Below the pieces are notes generated by a model, which worked only from the letters and a program-made list of their open reading frames with translations, did not search any database and had not been told where the DNA came from. Shown one piece after another: positions 14,839-21,099 of a stretch of 21,099 nt of DNA. This stretch comes from a virus. The position numbers were made by a program, and so were the translations under genes. The stretch lies in IMG/VR virus record IMGVR_UViG_3300021371_000123, positions 1-21,099 of that record; one strand, given 5' to 3'. The stretch's first letter is position 1; the number at the start of each line of letters is the position of its first letter.

Positions 14839-16223
14839 CATACTCTCCTAGTATAAAATCTTCCGACTAATAGCTCTGCTGCGATTTCTCGAATAGATCT
14901 ATCAATCACTTTTCTAGGGTCTCTTTCTTGAGACCCCTGTAAGTATCCCGGCTCAAAAGTCTGATATGGATATTTACTATAAGTATATCCAATGCTAGGA
15001 AACCCTTTAGTTGTTCGCGTAACATCAGTAATCTGAACTGAGCTAGCGAATCGTCCCGTTCTGTATATTAGGCCGGGAGCTCCCATATTTTTAGCCACAG
15101 CGGCAGGTAGCTTTTTGTTTAGTAAGGCCGCTAAAGTAATATCAGAGTTTGCTGATGATCTTCCTGGCCTTGCTTTTTTGATAGGTAATTTACCTACCGT
15201 TGCTTTTTTCTGCTTGCCTTTCTTTGCAGGCTTAGATACTTTCTTTTTAGCAGTAGAGTTTGAATAATTAGGTTTTGTGTTTGAAGTCTTTGGCTTCTTA
15301 ACGTTTTTATCTAGTTTTACTGAGTCTTGAAAAGACTTAATTACTTTCTTTCTTTCAATCTCTAATCTGCTATCCGAACCGGGTCTTTTTGCCCAATGTT
15401 CTTCTTCGTTTAATCTTATTAAAGCTTTTTTAATTTGTTCTACGAATTTTTGCTTTGCCTCTCTTTGCTTTGTAGAGTCTTTTCCTCGATTAAGTTTTGC
15501 CGCTCTTAATCCAGTTAATACAGTTGTCTGATCTTCTGTATCCTTTTTAGAAATAAATAGTTCAATTCCTAAATCTGCTAAGTCTTCGCTTGTAATAGCT
15601 GTTTTTGACTTTGCTTCGTTTCTGTCAGAAATCTTGGTAGATAGCCTAGCCTTTGATTGTGATACTTCTTGCCTAGATATTACGCTCCCAGCTTTGTGAT
15701 CTAAGTCTAAAAAGTTATTTCCTCTTAACTGTTTTGGACTTTCTGCGCCGAGTCTAGCTGACTCTTGTTTTAAGGCTCTATTCAATGCCGTTACTAATTT
15801 TCCTTTGGCATTTTTGTATCCTTCTTTTAGAGTTTCGAAAACGGTAAGCTCATCTACATATCTTCTTTCTCTGACACTAAACCCACCTTTAACAGTAGTG
15901 GTTATTGCTGAAAAAGCGCCTTTATTTCCTCGTATATCAACATTATCCTTGCCTCCTGCAAACTTAATAATGTTATCGTAAGCATCCCCGACTAAATCTT
16001 TTGCTCCAGCCTTCACCACGTCTTGAACAACAGGAGACTGTATAACTTCTGGAGGTGCGTACTGGCCTTCAAATAGTTGGTTATTTATTTCATTTCTGAC
16101 ACCAACTTGAGAGCTACTATACTTATGTACCTCATTTTCGGAGGTTAGTCGAACAAAGTCACCTTCTTCTTTTAAGATTCGTAATTCTTCTTTTAGAATA
16201 CGCTCTAAAAATGCTTTAGACAT
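14838..16223 (-). CDS. Large neck / tail-completion protein (gp10-like C-terminus with long N-terminal extension)
   Basis: A 461-residue protein encoded between the head-tail adaptor and tail terminator genes. The last about 105 residues fit a neck protein: AALLNKKLPAAVAKNMG, YRTGRFASSVQI, then YTYSKYPYQTFEPGY and PRKVIDRSIREIAAELL. Neck proteins of this position are usually about 100-200 residues; this one has about 350 more in front. The extension begins with a charged helix (FLERILKEELRILKEEGD), holds NNFLDLDHKAGSVISR in the middle, and ends in a Lys/Ser/Thr-rich linker at about 308-354. Start ATG 16223 overlaps the upstream stop by 8 nt; GAG sits too close to be a good ribosome site. A GTG at 16274 would add 17 residues without a ribosome site and is rejected. 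The role of the extension is unknown. Confidence 0.62.
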   Translation of the reverse strand: MSKAFLERILKEELRILKEEGDFVRLTSENEVHKYSSSQVGVRNEINNQLFEGQYAPPEVIQSPVVQDVVKAGAKDLVGDAYDNIIKFAGGKDNVDIRGNKGAFSAITTTVKGGFSVRERRYVDELTVFETLKEGYKNAKGKLVTALNRALKQESARLGAESPKQLRGNNFLDLDHKAGSVISRQEVSQSKARLSTKISDRNEAKSKTAITSEDLADLGIELFISKKDTEDQTTVLTGLRAAKLNRGKDSTKQREAKQKFVEQIKKALIRLNEEEHWAKRPGSDSRLEIERKKVIKSFQDSVKLDKNVKKPKTSNTKPNYSNSTAKKKVSKPAKKGKQKKATVGKLPIKKARPGRSSANSDITLAALLNKKLPAAVAKNMGAPGLIYRTGRFASSVQITDVTRTTKGFPSIGYTYSKYPYQTFEPGYLQGSQERDPRKVIDRSIREIAAELLVGRFYTRRV

Positions 16224-16818
16224 CTCTATACAAATCAAGAACTCGTCGAATGTGGTCAGGAAAACCTGAGTCACCTACAAGAGTCGCTGCAGCTCCTTCA
16301 CGGGTCGTAGACCCAATAGTTTGGTTCTGCTTATATTCTTCTTTGTGGTAGTATGTAACTAAATCTGCTACCGCAAGTTTTAAATCTTGGGGGGTACTTG
16401 TATATCCTGCGGTATAAGTTACTTTTACAGAACCTACACCGTGTGGCCAATTTTTATACTGACCACTGACCGTAGTTCGAATAACAGTTTCTGTGAGATC
16501 GTCAAAGTACCAATCGTATCTATTATTAGTCCCGTTTCTATAGAGTTCTGTGTACTCGTCTGACTGAGTTTTTCTTTCAAATACGCCAGTAATCTCAATA
16601 ACAGGAGTTTCTTCTAACTGCACCTGTGCAGTAGAATATTGAATATCAAATAACTCAGTTTTACCCGGAGATGCAACATAAGTGTCAAAAGTCTGTCCAG
16701 TATACGATCGTACAAGTGTGCTCACGCTCGTCAGCAGTTGCTCGAACTTATCGTCATTCTGTGTAGAATTAATTCCTTCTAACAGCTTATAATCATCAAG
16801 AGTAAGTAAATTTGCCAT
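16216..16818 (-). CDS. Head-tail adaptor / connector protein (HK97 gp6-like)
   Basis: A 200-residue protein encoded right after the capsid gene. N-terminal helices (LLTLDDYKLLEGI, FEQLLTSVSTLVRSYTGQTF) are followed by beta strands with ETPVIEITGVFER, then VKVTYTAGYTSTPQDLKLAVADLVTYYHKEEY near residues 140-171, the pattern of the gp6-type adaptor that binds below the portal and forms the dodecameric or tridecameric connector ring. ATG 16818 has only a weak GGGA at 7 nt. The stop overlaps the next ATG by 8 nt. A UUCG-type hairpin stands between this gene and the capsid gene. The family call is from pattern and order together and is fairly safe. Confidence 0.82.
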   Translation of the reverse strand: MANLLTLDDYKLLEGINSTQNDDKFEQLLTSVSTLVRSYTGQTFDTYVASPGKTELFDIQYSTAQVQLEETPVIEITGVFERKTQSDEYTELYRNGTNNRYDWYFDDLTETVIRTTVSGQYKNWPHGVGSVKVTYTAGYTSTPQDLKLAVADLVTYYHKEEYKQNQTIGSTTREGAAATLVGDSGFPDHIRRVLDLYRDV

Positions 16819-16837
16819 TTAATATCCCAAAGGAATG

Positions 16838-16857
16838 GGGAGTCCCGAAGGACTCCC
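16838..16857 (-). other. UUCG-tetraloop hairpin after the capsid gene
   Basis: On the minus strand GGGAGTCC and GGACTCCC form an 8-bp stem closed by C(TTCG)G, an unusually stable tetraloop. It begins 8 nt after the end of the major capsid gene. The sequence downstream is CATTCCTTTGG, not a clean T-run, so a 3'-end stabiliser or RNase block of the abundant capsid mRNA, or a leaky terminator, fits better than a strong intrinsic terminator. Confidence 0.55.
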
Positions 16858-16865
16858 GCAAGTTT

Positions 16866-18908
16866 TTACCAAGTGTGTGCAACAACCTGGCCACCAGCAC
16901 CATCAGCAAAGAGGTTCTTAAATCCTCGACGCTGAGTAGCAACTAGTACGCGACGCTGTTCTGCAACTTGATAGTCTGAATCGACTGTAACACCACGAAG
17001 TTGTGGAATTACGAAGTTGCGAGCATTTACAGCTACGCCCCAGTAGTTACCTTGAGTCTTTCCACCAACAAACTCGTCACATACAACTACGGGTGAGCCG
17101 TAGATGTTAGCGATTTCACCAGTGACACGAGTAGCTCGCTGATCACCGACTTCGTTGATTGGCTGGAAGTCTCCATCGTCAAGCAAGTCGTAGTACGCAT
17201 CAAGAGAGATGACGAACATTACATCACCAGGACGACGACCATACTTGCCCATAGCTTGGCGCATATTCAACAGGTCCGCTGAAGTAGCAGTAGCTTGGCC
17301 AGCTGAACCAAGGTCAAGAACCTTAGAATCATCTGCAGCAAGCTTAACAAGACCATCGTAAGAAGTACCGTTTGCAGCTACCTGACCAGAAACTCCACCA
17401 AGAAGCAGAGAGTTTTCGATAGCTCGTGCGTGGGCACGTACCATAGCTTCACGGATCAGAGGAAGAATTGGCATAATTGCATCTTCTTCTGTTTCGTTAG
17501 CGATGTAAGAACGAGAGATAAGACGTGCAGTTGTAAGAACAACTTGGTCCATGTCGATACCTGCGTTAGAACCGGGAGAAGTGCCATTACGCTCTTCAAG
17601 AGTTCCACCAAAGCCGTCACCGCTAGTAGGATCGAAGCTGTTGTTCGCCCAATCAGCATAGCCAGCATCAGGCATTGTAGGTACGATCATAGACGATGAA
17701 GTCATATTGATCTTACGGAACATTGGATCGAGAACTAGCTCGAGCTCGATGTCACGCTCAACGGCTGTTGAAACGATCTGCTCGAAGTCATCGCCGGGAA
17801 CTCGTACACCAGAATTAGCGTTAGCAGCCTTCTCGAGGACTTCACGACCAAACTTAGTGTTCTCCATACCTTTCTTAGTTACTACACCAAGAATGTGTGC
17901 ATTTACCATATCTTCTTCAGATACAGACTTCTGTGAACGATCTGCGAATACACGCTTAGACTCGTTGATTTTTTGAATTTCGTCAGACTTCTGAGTCAAT
18001 TCTTCTTTAAGTTCGCCAATGATACGTGAGTAGTCAGCGTCCTTTTCATTCATCTTAGCTTCAACATCAGCTAAGAGCTTTTCTGTACCTGATTGTACAG
18101 CAGTTACGATGCGAGCTTCTTCTGCAGACTTTTGCACTTCAGCTTCTTCAGCAGCTTTTTGCTCTGCTTCCAATGCTTTTGCTTCCTCTGCCTTACGCTC
18201 AGCTTCTTTCATTGCCATAGCAGTAGCCGTCTTCTCGACAGCAGATGCTACAATGGCGTCGATATCAATATCACTCATAGTTTTCTCCTGTGCTAGGGAT
18301 TCTTCTAATCCCTTTGGCATTGACTCGTCGGATTTTCCGAACTCAATAGTTACGCTATCTTCGGTCTCCCGAACATTGCGTATATGTTTCTCTTCCGAGG
18401 AGTCTTCTAGTTTGAAAGATTTTTTGAATTCTTCATAATCCGTTTCCGAATCAAAAGATTTCGCAAGAGAAAAGGTTGCAGCCTGGTTAGCAGGAACCGT
18501 TACTACTGAAACTTCCAATAGTTCTGCGTCCTTTATCTTATATCCGTCGGTTTCCACCATATAATCCGCATCCTTGACTCGGAAACCAACTGAAAAAGCT
18601 CCAAGAACGCCTTCTTTAATCAATTCACCTACGTGACCGGCTGATTTAGCAATTTTTGCTTTTAACTGCAAACCATTGTCATTAGTACCAAGCTGAACTG
18701 CTCGGCCAATCGGTTGATTGTAGTCGTGATTAAAAAGAATTACGGGATTGTTTAGATAATTATCGAGACCGCCTTTAGTCCAAGCGGCAGTTTCAATAAC
18801 ATCGCCTACTCGATCAGTACCATTGGTACTTGCCATTCCGGTGATATGAAGATCGTCTCCGTCTTCAAACGCCTTGAAAGTCGAGCCTATGTGGAAAATT
18901 TTATTCAT
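16866..18908 (-). CDS. Fused HK97-type prohead protease, scaffold and major capsid protein
   Basis: One 680-residue frame holds three parts that many phages encode separately. Residues 1-about 155 are a U35-family prohead protease: NPVILFNHDYNQPIGRA with candidate catalytic His61, GAFSVGFR with Ser106 and ELLEVSVVTVPAN with Glu132. Residues about 211-320 are a Glu/Ala/Lys coiled coil like the delta/scaffold domain. Residues about 335-680 have an HK97 capsid pattern: ERDIELELVLDPMFRKI, RAHARAIENSLLLG, YGRRPGDVMFVISLDAYY, GSPVVVCDEF and a C-terminal RRGFKNLFADGAGG. The protease normally removes the scaffold and itself during head maturation. ATG 18908 overlaps the upstream stop by 8 nt. An internal ATG at 18278 (Met211) with a strong ribosome site could make a 470-residue scaffold-capsid product. 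Cleavage sites are not visible by eye. Confidence 0.93.
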   Translation of the reverse strand: MNKIFHIGSTFKAFEDGDDLHITGMASTNGTDRVGDVIETAAWTKGGLDNYLNNPVILFNHDYNQPIGRAVQLGTNDNGLQLKAKIAKSAGHVGELIKEGVLGAFSVGFRVKDADYMVETDGYKIKDAELLEVSVVTVPANQAATFSLAKSFDSETDYEEFKKSFKLEDSSEEKHIRNVRETEDSVTIEFGKSDESMPKGLEESLAQEKTMSDIDIDAIVASAVEKTATAMAMKEAERKAEEAKALEAEQKAAEEAEVQKSAEEARIVTAVQSGTEKLLADVEAKMNEKDADYSRIIGELKEELTQKSDEIQKINESKRVFADRSQKSVSEEDMVNAHILGVVTKKGMENTKFGREVLEKAANANSGVRVPGDDFEQIVSTAVERDIELELVLDPMFRKINMTSSSMIVPTMPDAGYADWANNSFDPTSGDGFGGTLEERNGTSPGSNAGIDMDQVVLTTARLISRSYIANETEEDAIMPILPLIREAMVRAHARAIENSLLLGGVSGQVAANGTSYDGLVKLAADDSKVLDLGSAGQATATSADLLNMRQAMGKYGRRPGDVMFVISLDAYYDLLDDGDFQPINEVGDQRATRVTGEIANIYGSPVVVCDEFVGGKTQGNYWGVAVNARNFVIPQLRGVTVDSDYQVAEQRRVLVATQRRGFKNLFADGAGGQVVAHTW
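18276..18289 (-). promoter_or_regulatory. Internal ribosome binding site and ATG within the protease-capsid gene
   Basis: AGGAG (18285-18289) stands 6 nt before the in-frame ATG 18278 (Met211), a spacing better than that of the gene's own first ATG. It lies at the border between the protease part and the scaffold coiled coil, and the new product would begin MSDIDIDAIVASAVEK. This is what one expects if capsid subunit is made in excess over the fused protease. Confidence 0.7.
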
Positions 18909-19215
18909 GCTCTTCTTCCTTATCTGCTCTTGCTGTTCGTAGAGCCGCTAACGGATCTACTTCTGGCTTAAGCTCTGGAGCCGGTGAGGGCTCAGGGGTT
19001 GCAGGGGTATGTACAACCCCCAGTTTCTTATCATAGATTTCGTGCCAACGATCGGAGTGTGTCTTCTTAAGTCTACGGACCATTAGTCGTAAACCTTGTG
19101 AACTAAGACGCATTCTTTCACGTTTAGCGCGAACTCTAATTTCTTTCATACCGAGCTCTTCTCCGGCTTCTACAAACCAGCTGAAGACGAGTTCAGGGTA
19201 ATCGCTACGATTCAT
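18901..19215 (-). CDS. Small unknown protein between portal and protease-capsid genes
   Basis: A 104-residue protein I do not recognise. The first half is helical and strongly basic (MKEIRVRAKRERMRLSSQGLR, then RRLKKTHSDRWHEIYDKKLG); the second half is a Pro/Glu-rich linker and an acidic end (KEEEHE). That charge split could suit a DNA- or capsid-binding head protein, which is inference only. Tandem ATGs lie at 19218 and 19215; AAGGAG is 6 nt from the second and 3 nt from the first, so I took 19215. The frame stays open upstream to 19425, but that part is out of phase with the portal gene, reads as an antisense-like shadow and lacks a ribosome site. It overlaps the portal stop by 11 nt and the capsid-fusion start by 8 nt. 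Confidence 0.62.
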   Translation of the reverse strand: MNRSDYPELVFSWFVEAGEELGMKEIRVRAKRERMRLSSQGLRLMVRRLKKTHSDRWHEIYDKKLGVVHTPATPEPSPAPELKPEVDPLAALRTARADKEEEHE

Positions 19216-20410
19216 CATTTTCTCCTTCTTCGGGGCGGCCACCTTCTGACGGGTTGACCGCTGACCCGGCGATGTTCTGAGGTACTCGAATGTCATCGAA
19301 CCCTTCTTGAGCATCATAGTTAATAGCGGCTCGAGCTTCATTTGGAGTAAGTATTCCTGCATTGACCAAAGAAGTATAATAGGCTGCTGCATCACGAAGC
19401 TCAGGTTGAAGGGCTGGAATATCACTTACGTCGGAAGCAATCTCATAGCCAAAGAACCGCTCAATAGCCGAGTTGATTTTATCAAGAATCGGCAAAACTG
19501 TTTCTAAATAGTAAAGTCTATGGTTAGGTCGCAGGTTAGCATTATTACCAGAATCAAGAAGAATTGGGGGAATGCCTAGAGTTTTTAAAACTTCTTTCTC
19601 TGCTGACTCAATCGAAGTCTCAAAGTCCATTTCTCTGAAGTTGACATTTGAAATTTTATCAAGTTCCATACCACCATCTAAAATTAGGGGTCGTCGTCCT
19701 CCACCATCTGGACGATAGCGCATAACCCAAGACTGAATCATTCGCTCTTTATTTTTCTCACTAATAATGGAGGGCGACTTAATTACAAGTCCGGGCACTG
19801 CTCCATTCTTAAAGAAGTTATCTTGAAACTCTCGCATTTTTGTAAGCTGCTGCATAGTACGGCGAGAGGCGCGAAGGCGGCTAGTTCCACGATAGATACT
19901 ATCGAAACTATTCTCTTTTATATGGATAATTTCTGAAGTACTATAGTCTACACTGCTTTGGAAAGTATACCCAGCAACATAAGTTGTCTTATCGGGTTCA
20001 ATATCCATATAATTAGCTGGAATGTGATACAGAGAAATCCCATCATAATAAATAAAAATATTCCCGTCTAGAATATAATCAAGGATGAGGTTTCTCTTGA
20101 AAGTCGATATATCCTGAAACGGGTTTGGTTGTTTATTTAGTAAAAGATTTACTCTCGATCGGCGCAAACCTTTTTGAACAGGGTCTAATCCTTGAATAGG
20201 AACCCCTACTCTAAATGGGACTTCTGCTGCATCATCAGTAATCATATTCACACCACGATTAACGACTTCAAGCGTTTCGTAGTACGAAGTATAACTTCTA
20301 GGGACTTCGCGAGACCCAATAGGGCCTGACCCCTCTAGGCTGTATACGATTTCCTCTTGTGCGGGATTTAGCTTTTCAGTTCGTCCCAATAGTCTGTCAT
20401 ACCAAGCCAT
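19205..20410 (-). CDS. Portal protein (HK97 family)
   Basis: A 401-residue protein forming the dodecameric DNA entry ring of the head. From ATG 20410 it starts MAWYDRLLGRTEKLNPAQE. Family landmarks follow: a helical YETLEVVNRGVNMITDDAAEVPF region, SEIIHIKENSFD with IYRGTSRLRASR, a FQDNFFKNGAVPGLVIKSP strand-helix, then LILDGGMELDKISNVNFREMDF and the KTLGIPPILLDSGNNANLR loop before the LYYLETVLPILDKINSAIERFF crown helix. The frame is open from an ATG at 20479, but that stretch overlaps the HNH gene, has no ribosome site and does not look like portal, so 20410 is preferred; its own ribosome site is weak and the 14-nt overlap with the HNH stop suggests coupling. The end is Gly/Glu/Asp-rich. Confidence 0.93.
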   Translation of the reverse strand: MAWYDRLLGRTEKLNPAQEEIVYSLEGSGPIGSREVPRSYTSYYETLEVVNRGVNMITDDAAEVPFRVGVPIQGLDPVQKGLRRSRVNLLLNKQPNPFQDISTFKRNLILDYILDGNIFIYYDGISLYHIPANYMDIEPDKTTYVAGYTFQSSVDYSTSEIIHIKENSFDSIYRGTSRLRASRRTMQQLTKMREFQDNFFKNGAVPGLVIKSPSIISEKNKERMIQSWVMRYRPDGGGRRPLILDGGMELDKISNVNFREMDFETSIESAEKEVLKTLGIPPILLDSGNNANLRPNHRLYYLETVLPILDKINSAIERFFGYEIASDVSDIPALQPELRDAAAYYTSLVNAGILTPNEARAAINYDAQEGFDDIRVPQNIAGSAVNPSEGGRPEEGENDES

Positions 20411-20774
20411 GTTTGTCTCGTTGAATCTCCACCCATCGCTTCTGTTTTTCTGCAGTATGAAGCGGTGGATTCCTTCCATATATGGAATGTAATTGTAGAT
20501 GATGGTCGTGGCAGAGAGTTACAGTCTCCTGGTACATCTCAGCCCAATTATCATCAATAAACTCGTCTCGCCAAATAGTAATATACTCATCCGTGTAATG
20601 CTCAGGTCTCAACTCTACTTTTTCCTTTAACCATTTTTCTAGTAGAGGAGTTAGCGTGTAAAAGTGATGAAAGTCTAGCTTAATCTTTACACCACAAATT
20701 CTACAGTCTGAGCCCTTTTCGTACCTTGCTTTGGCACGGTCTCGAATGTACTTAATTTTATCTCTTTTCAGCAT
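20397..20774 (-). CDS. HNH homing-type endonuclease
   Basis: A 125-residue protein with a zinc-ribbon HNH pattern: CRIC at Cys24/Cys27, DFHHF with His36/His37, and a second cluster CHDHHLQLH with Cys88, His89, His91, His92 and His96, followed by YGRN. Such small HNH enzymes stand beside the terminase genes in many phages (HK97 gp74 is the best known) and aid packaging nuclease activity; others are selfish homing enzymes. Position between TerL and portal supports the packaging role, but I cannot tell the two apart. The ATG 20774 lies 7 nt after the -10 box of a near-consensus promoter, so its mRNA may be leaderless; there is no ribosome site. The stop overlaps the portal start by 14 nt. Confidence 0.8.
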   Translation of the reverse strand: MLKRDKIKYIRDRAKARYEKGSDCRICGVKIKLDFHHFYTLTPLLEKWLKEKVELRPEHYTDEYITIWRDEFIDDNWAEMYQETVTLCHDHHLQLHSIYGRNPPLHTAEKQKRWVEIQRDKHGLV

Positions 20775-20781
20775 TTTTCAC

Positions 20782-20810
20782 ATTATATCGACCTATGAGT
20801 AAAAAGTCAA
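20782..20810 (-). promoter_or_regulatory. Near-consensus sigma70 promoter before the HNH gene
   Basis: On the minus strand TTGACT (20805-20810, 5 of 6) and TATAAT (20782-20787, 6 of 6) are 17 nt apart. Seven nt separate the -10 box from ATG 20774, so the start site falls on or next to the ATG. The sequence after the -10 box, GTGAAAAATG, matches TGTGAAAATT after the -10 box of the promoter at 13152-13180. Confidence 0.85.
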
Positions 20811-20831
20811 GAATTATTTTTCGCAAGGTCT

Positions 20832-21099
20832 TTAAAACGTCGGAGCACTCTGTTCAAAACTATAGAGAGCGTAGCGTAGTGCGTCCGCCATATGAGAAGA
20901 AGAGTCGTGCAAGGGTTTCTCCCTCATCAAATTAGGGTTTGGGTCCCAGCGATACTGGTCAAGGCATCTTAGAACCTGTTCACAACTTTGATGAACAATT
21001 AACTTATCATTATCTACCAGCGAAGCCACCATCCCAATTCCGTCGAGAACAGATTTCTTTGCATTCGTAGTAGTAATATCATAATTTTGTGCAAGATCA
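20832..21099 (-). CDS. Terminase large subunit, C-terminal end, partial
   Basis: Only the last 88 residues are in the window; the frame is open to the right edge and lacks its start. The segment is the end of the RNase H-like nuclease domain that cuts the concatemer after the ATPase has packaged a head. Key features are VLDGIGMVASLVDNDKLIVHQSCEQVLRCL (helix and strand) and HDSSSHMADALRYALYSF, where the Asp of the SSSHMADALRYA motif is one of the metal-binding acidic residues of the family. The protein ends SAPTF at TAA 20832. It is the first of the packaging genes; a small terminase subunit must lie outside the window. Confidence 0.9.
   Translation of the reverse strand, partial: DLAQNYDITTTNAKKSVLDGIGMVASLVDNDKLIVHQSCEQVLRCLDQYRWDPNPNLMREKPLHDSSSHMADALRYALYSFEQSAPTF

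Noticed and set aside
16224-16274. GTG 16274 as start of the large neck gene
   Set aside because: Deep overlap with the adaptor gene and no ribosome site; ATG 16223 gives the usual short overlap.
16838-16857. Hairpin after the capsid gene as a strong intrinsic terminator
   Set aside because: No U-run follows on the minus strand. A T-run exists only in the plus direction, where there are no genes to end.
19219-19425. Longer start (19425) for the small gene after portal
   Set aside because: The stretch is out of frame with portal and reads as an artefact; the ribosome site lies only at 19215-19218.
20411-20479. Longer portal start at ATG 20479
   Set aside because: It adds 23 residues unlike portal N-termini, overlaps the HNH coding region and lacks a ribosome site; MAWYDRLLGR at 20410 is the typical portal beginning.
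1-21099. A defence system, retroelement, integrase or other non-structural cargo
   Set aside because: I looked for such genes in both strands; all space is filled by packaging, head and tail genes. The only odd enzyme is the HNH gene, which has known precedents beside terminase.

Overview
The window is one contiguous block of the late (structural) region of a tailed double-stranded DNA phage or prophage, siphovirus-like. Every gene I can support lies on the minus strand, so transcription runs from high to low coordinates. Reading that way the order is: terminase large subunit (C-terminal end only), HNH endonuclease, portal, a small unknown gene, a fused prohead protease/scaffold/major capsid gene, head-tail adaptor, a large neck protein, tail terminator, major tail tube protein, a second tail-tube-like protein, tail assembly chaperone with an overlapping second frame, tape measure, a minor/distal tail protein, and a very large tail-tip protein that runs off the left edge in a collagen-like repeat. 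This is the HK97/lambda-type head-then-tail order. A long tape measure (1677 aa) and tube proteins without a sheath gene argue for a long non-contractile tail. No lysogeny, replication, lysis, tRNA or CRISPR genes are present, so temperate or virulent lifestyle cannot be decided here.

The host is not identifiable with certainty. Good AGGAG ribosome sites and two consensus sigma70-type promoters suggest a bacterium with a sigma70-like housekeeping factor. The AT-rich coding sequence and the protein styles (Gly-Ala-Thr collagen repeats, FQR-type tube proteins, a YQGGGY tail terminator) remind me of marine or aquatic phages of Proteobacteria. That is an impression, not a demonstration.

Right end (about 20.8-21.1 kb): the end of TerL, then a 57-nt gap with a near-consensus promoter whose predicted start site coincides with the HNH gene start codon, so that mRNA may be leaderless. 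Head block (about 14.4-20.8 kb): genes overlap by a few bases or lie within 50 nt. The protease-capsid fusion has an in-frame internal ATG with a strong Shine-Dalgarno sequence, which could make scaffold-capsid separately. Tail tube block (about 12.2-14.3 kb): two tube-like genes are separated by 102 nt holding a perfect consensus promoter (TTGACA, 17 nt, TATAAT) followed at once by a strong hairpin. Tail assembly block (about 5.6-12.2 kb): the chaperone pair overlaps in a +1 (or -2) relation rather than the usual -1, then comes the tape measure. Left end (1-5.6 kb): a tail-tip polypeptide of at least 1869 residues joins a distal-tail-like N-terminus, a TipJ-type core, a fibronectin-III-like domain and at least 17 Gly-X-Y triplets, which probably lead into a receptor-binding tip outside the window.

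I see no gene-free stretch over 300 bases. The gaps over 30 nt are 13099-13200, 14338-14385, 16819-16865 and 20775-20831; all are described below.
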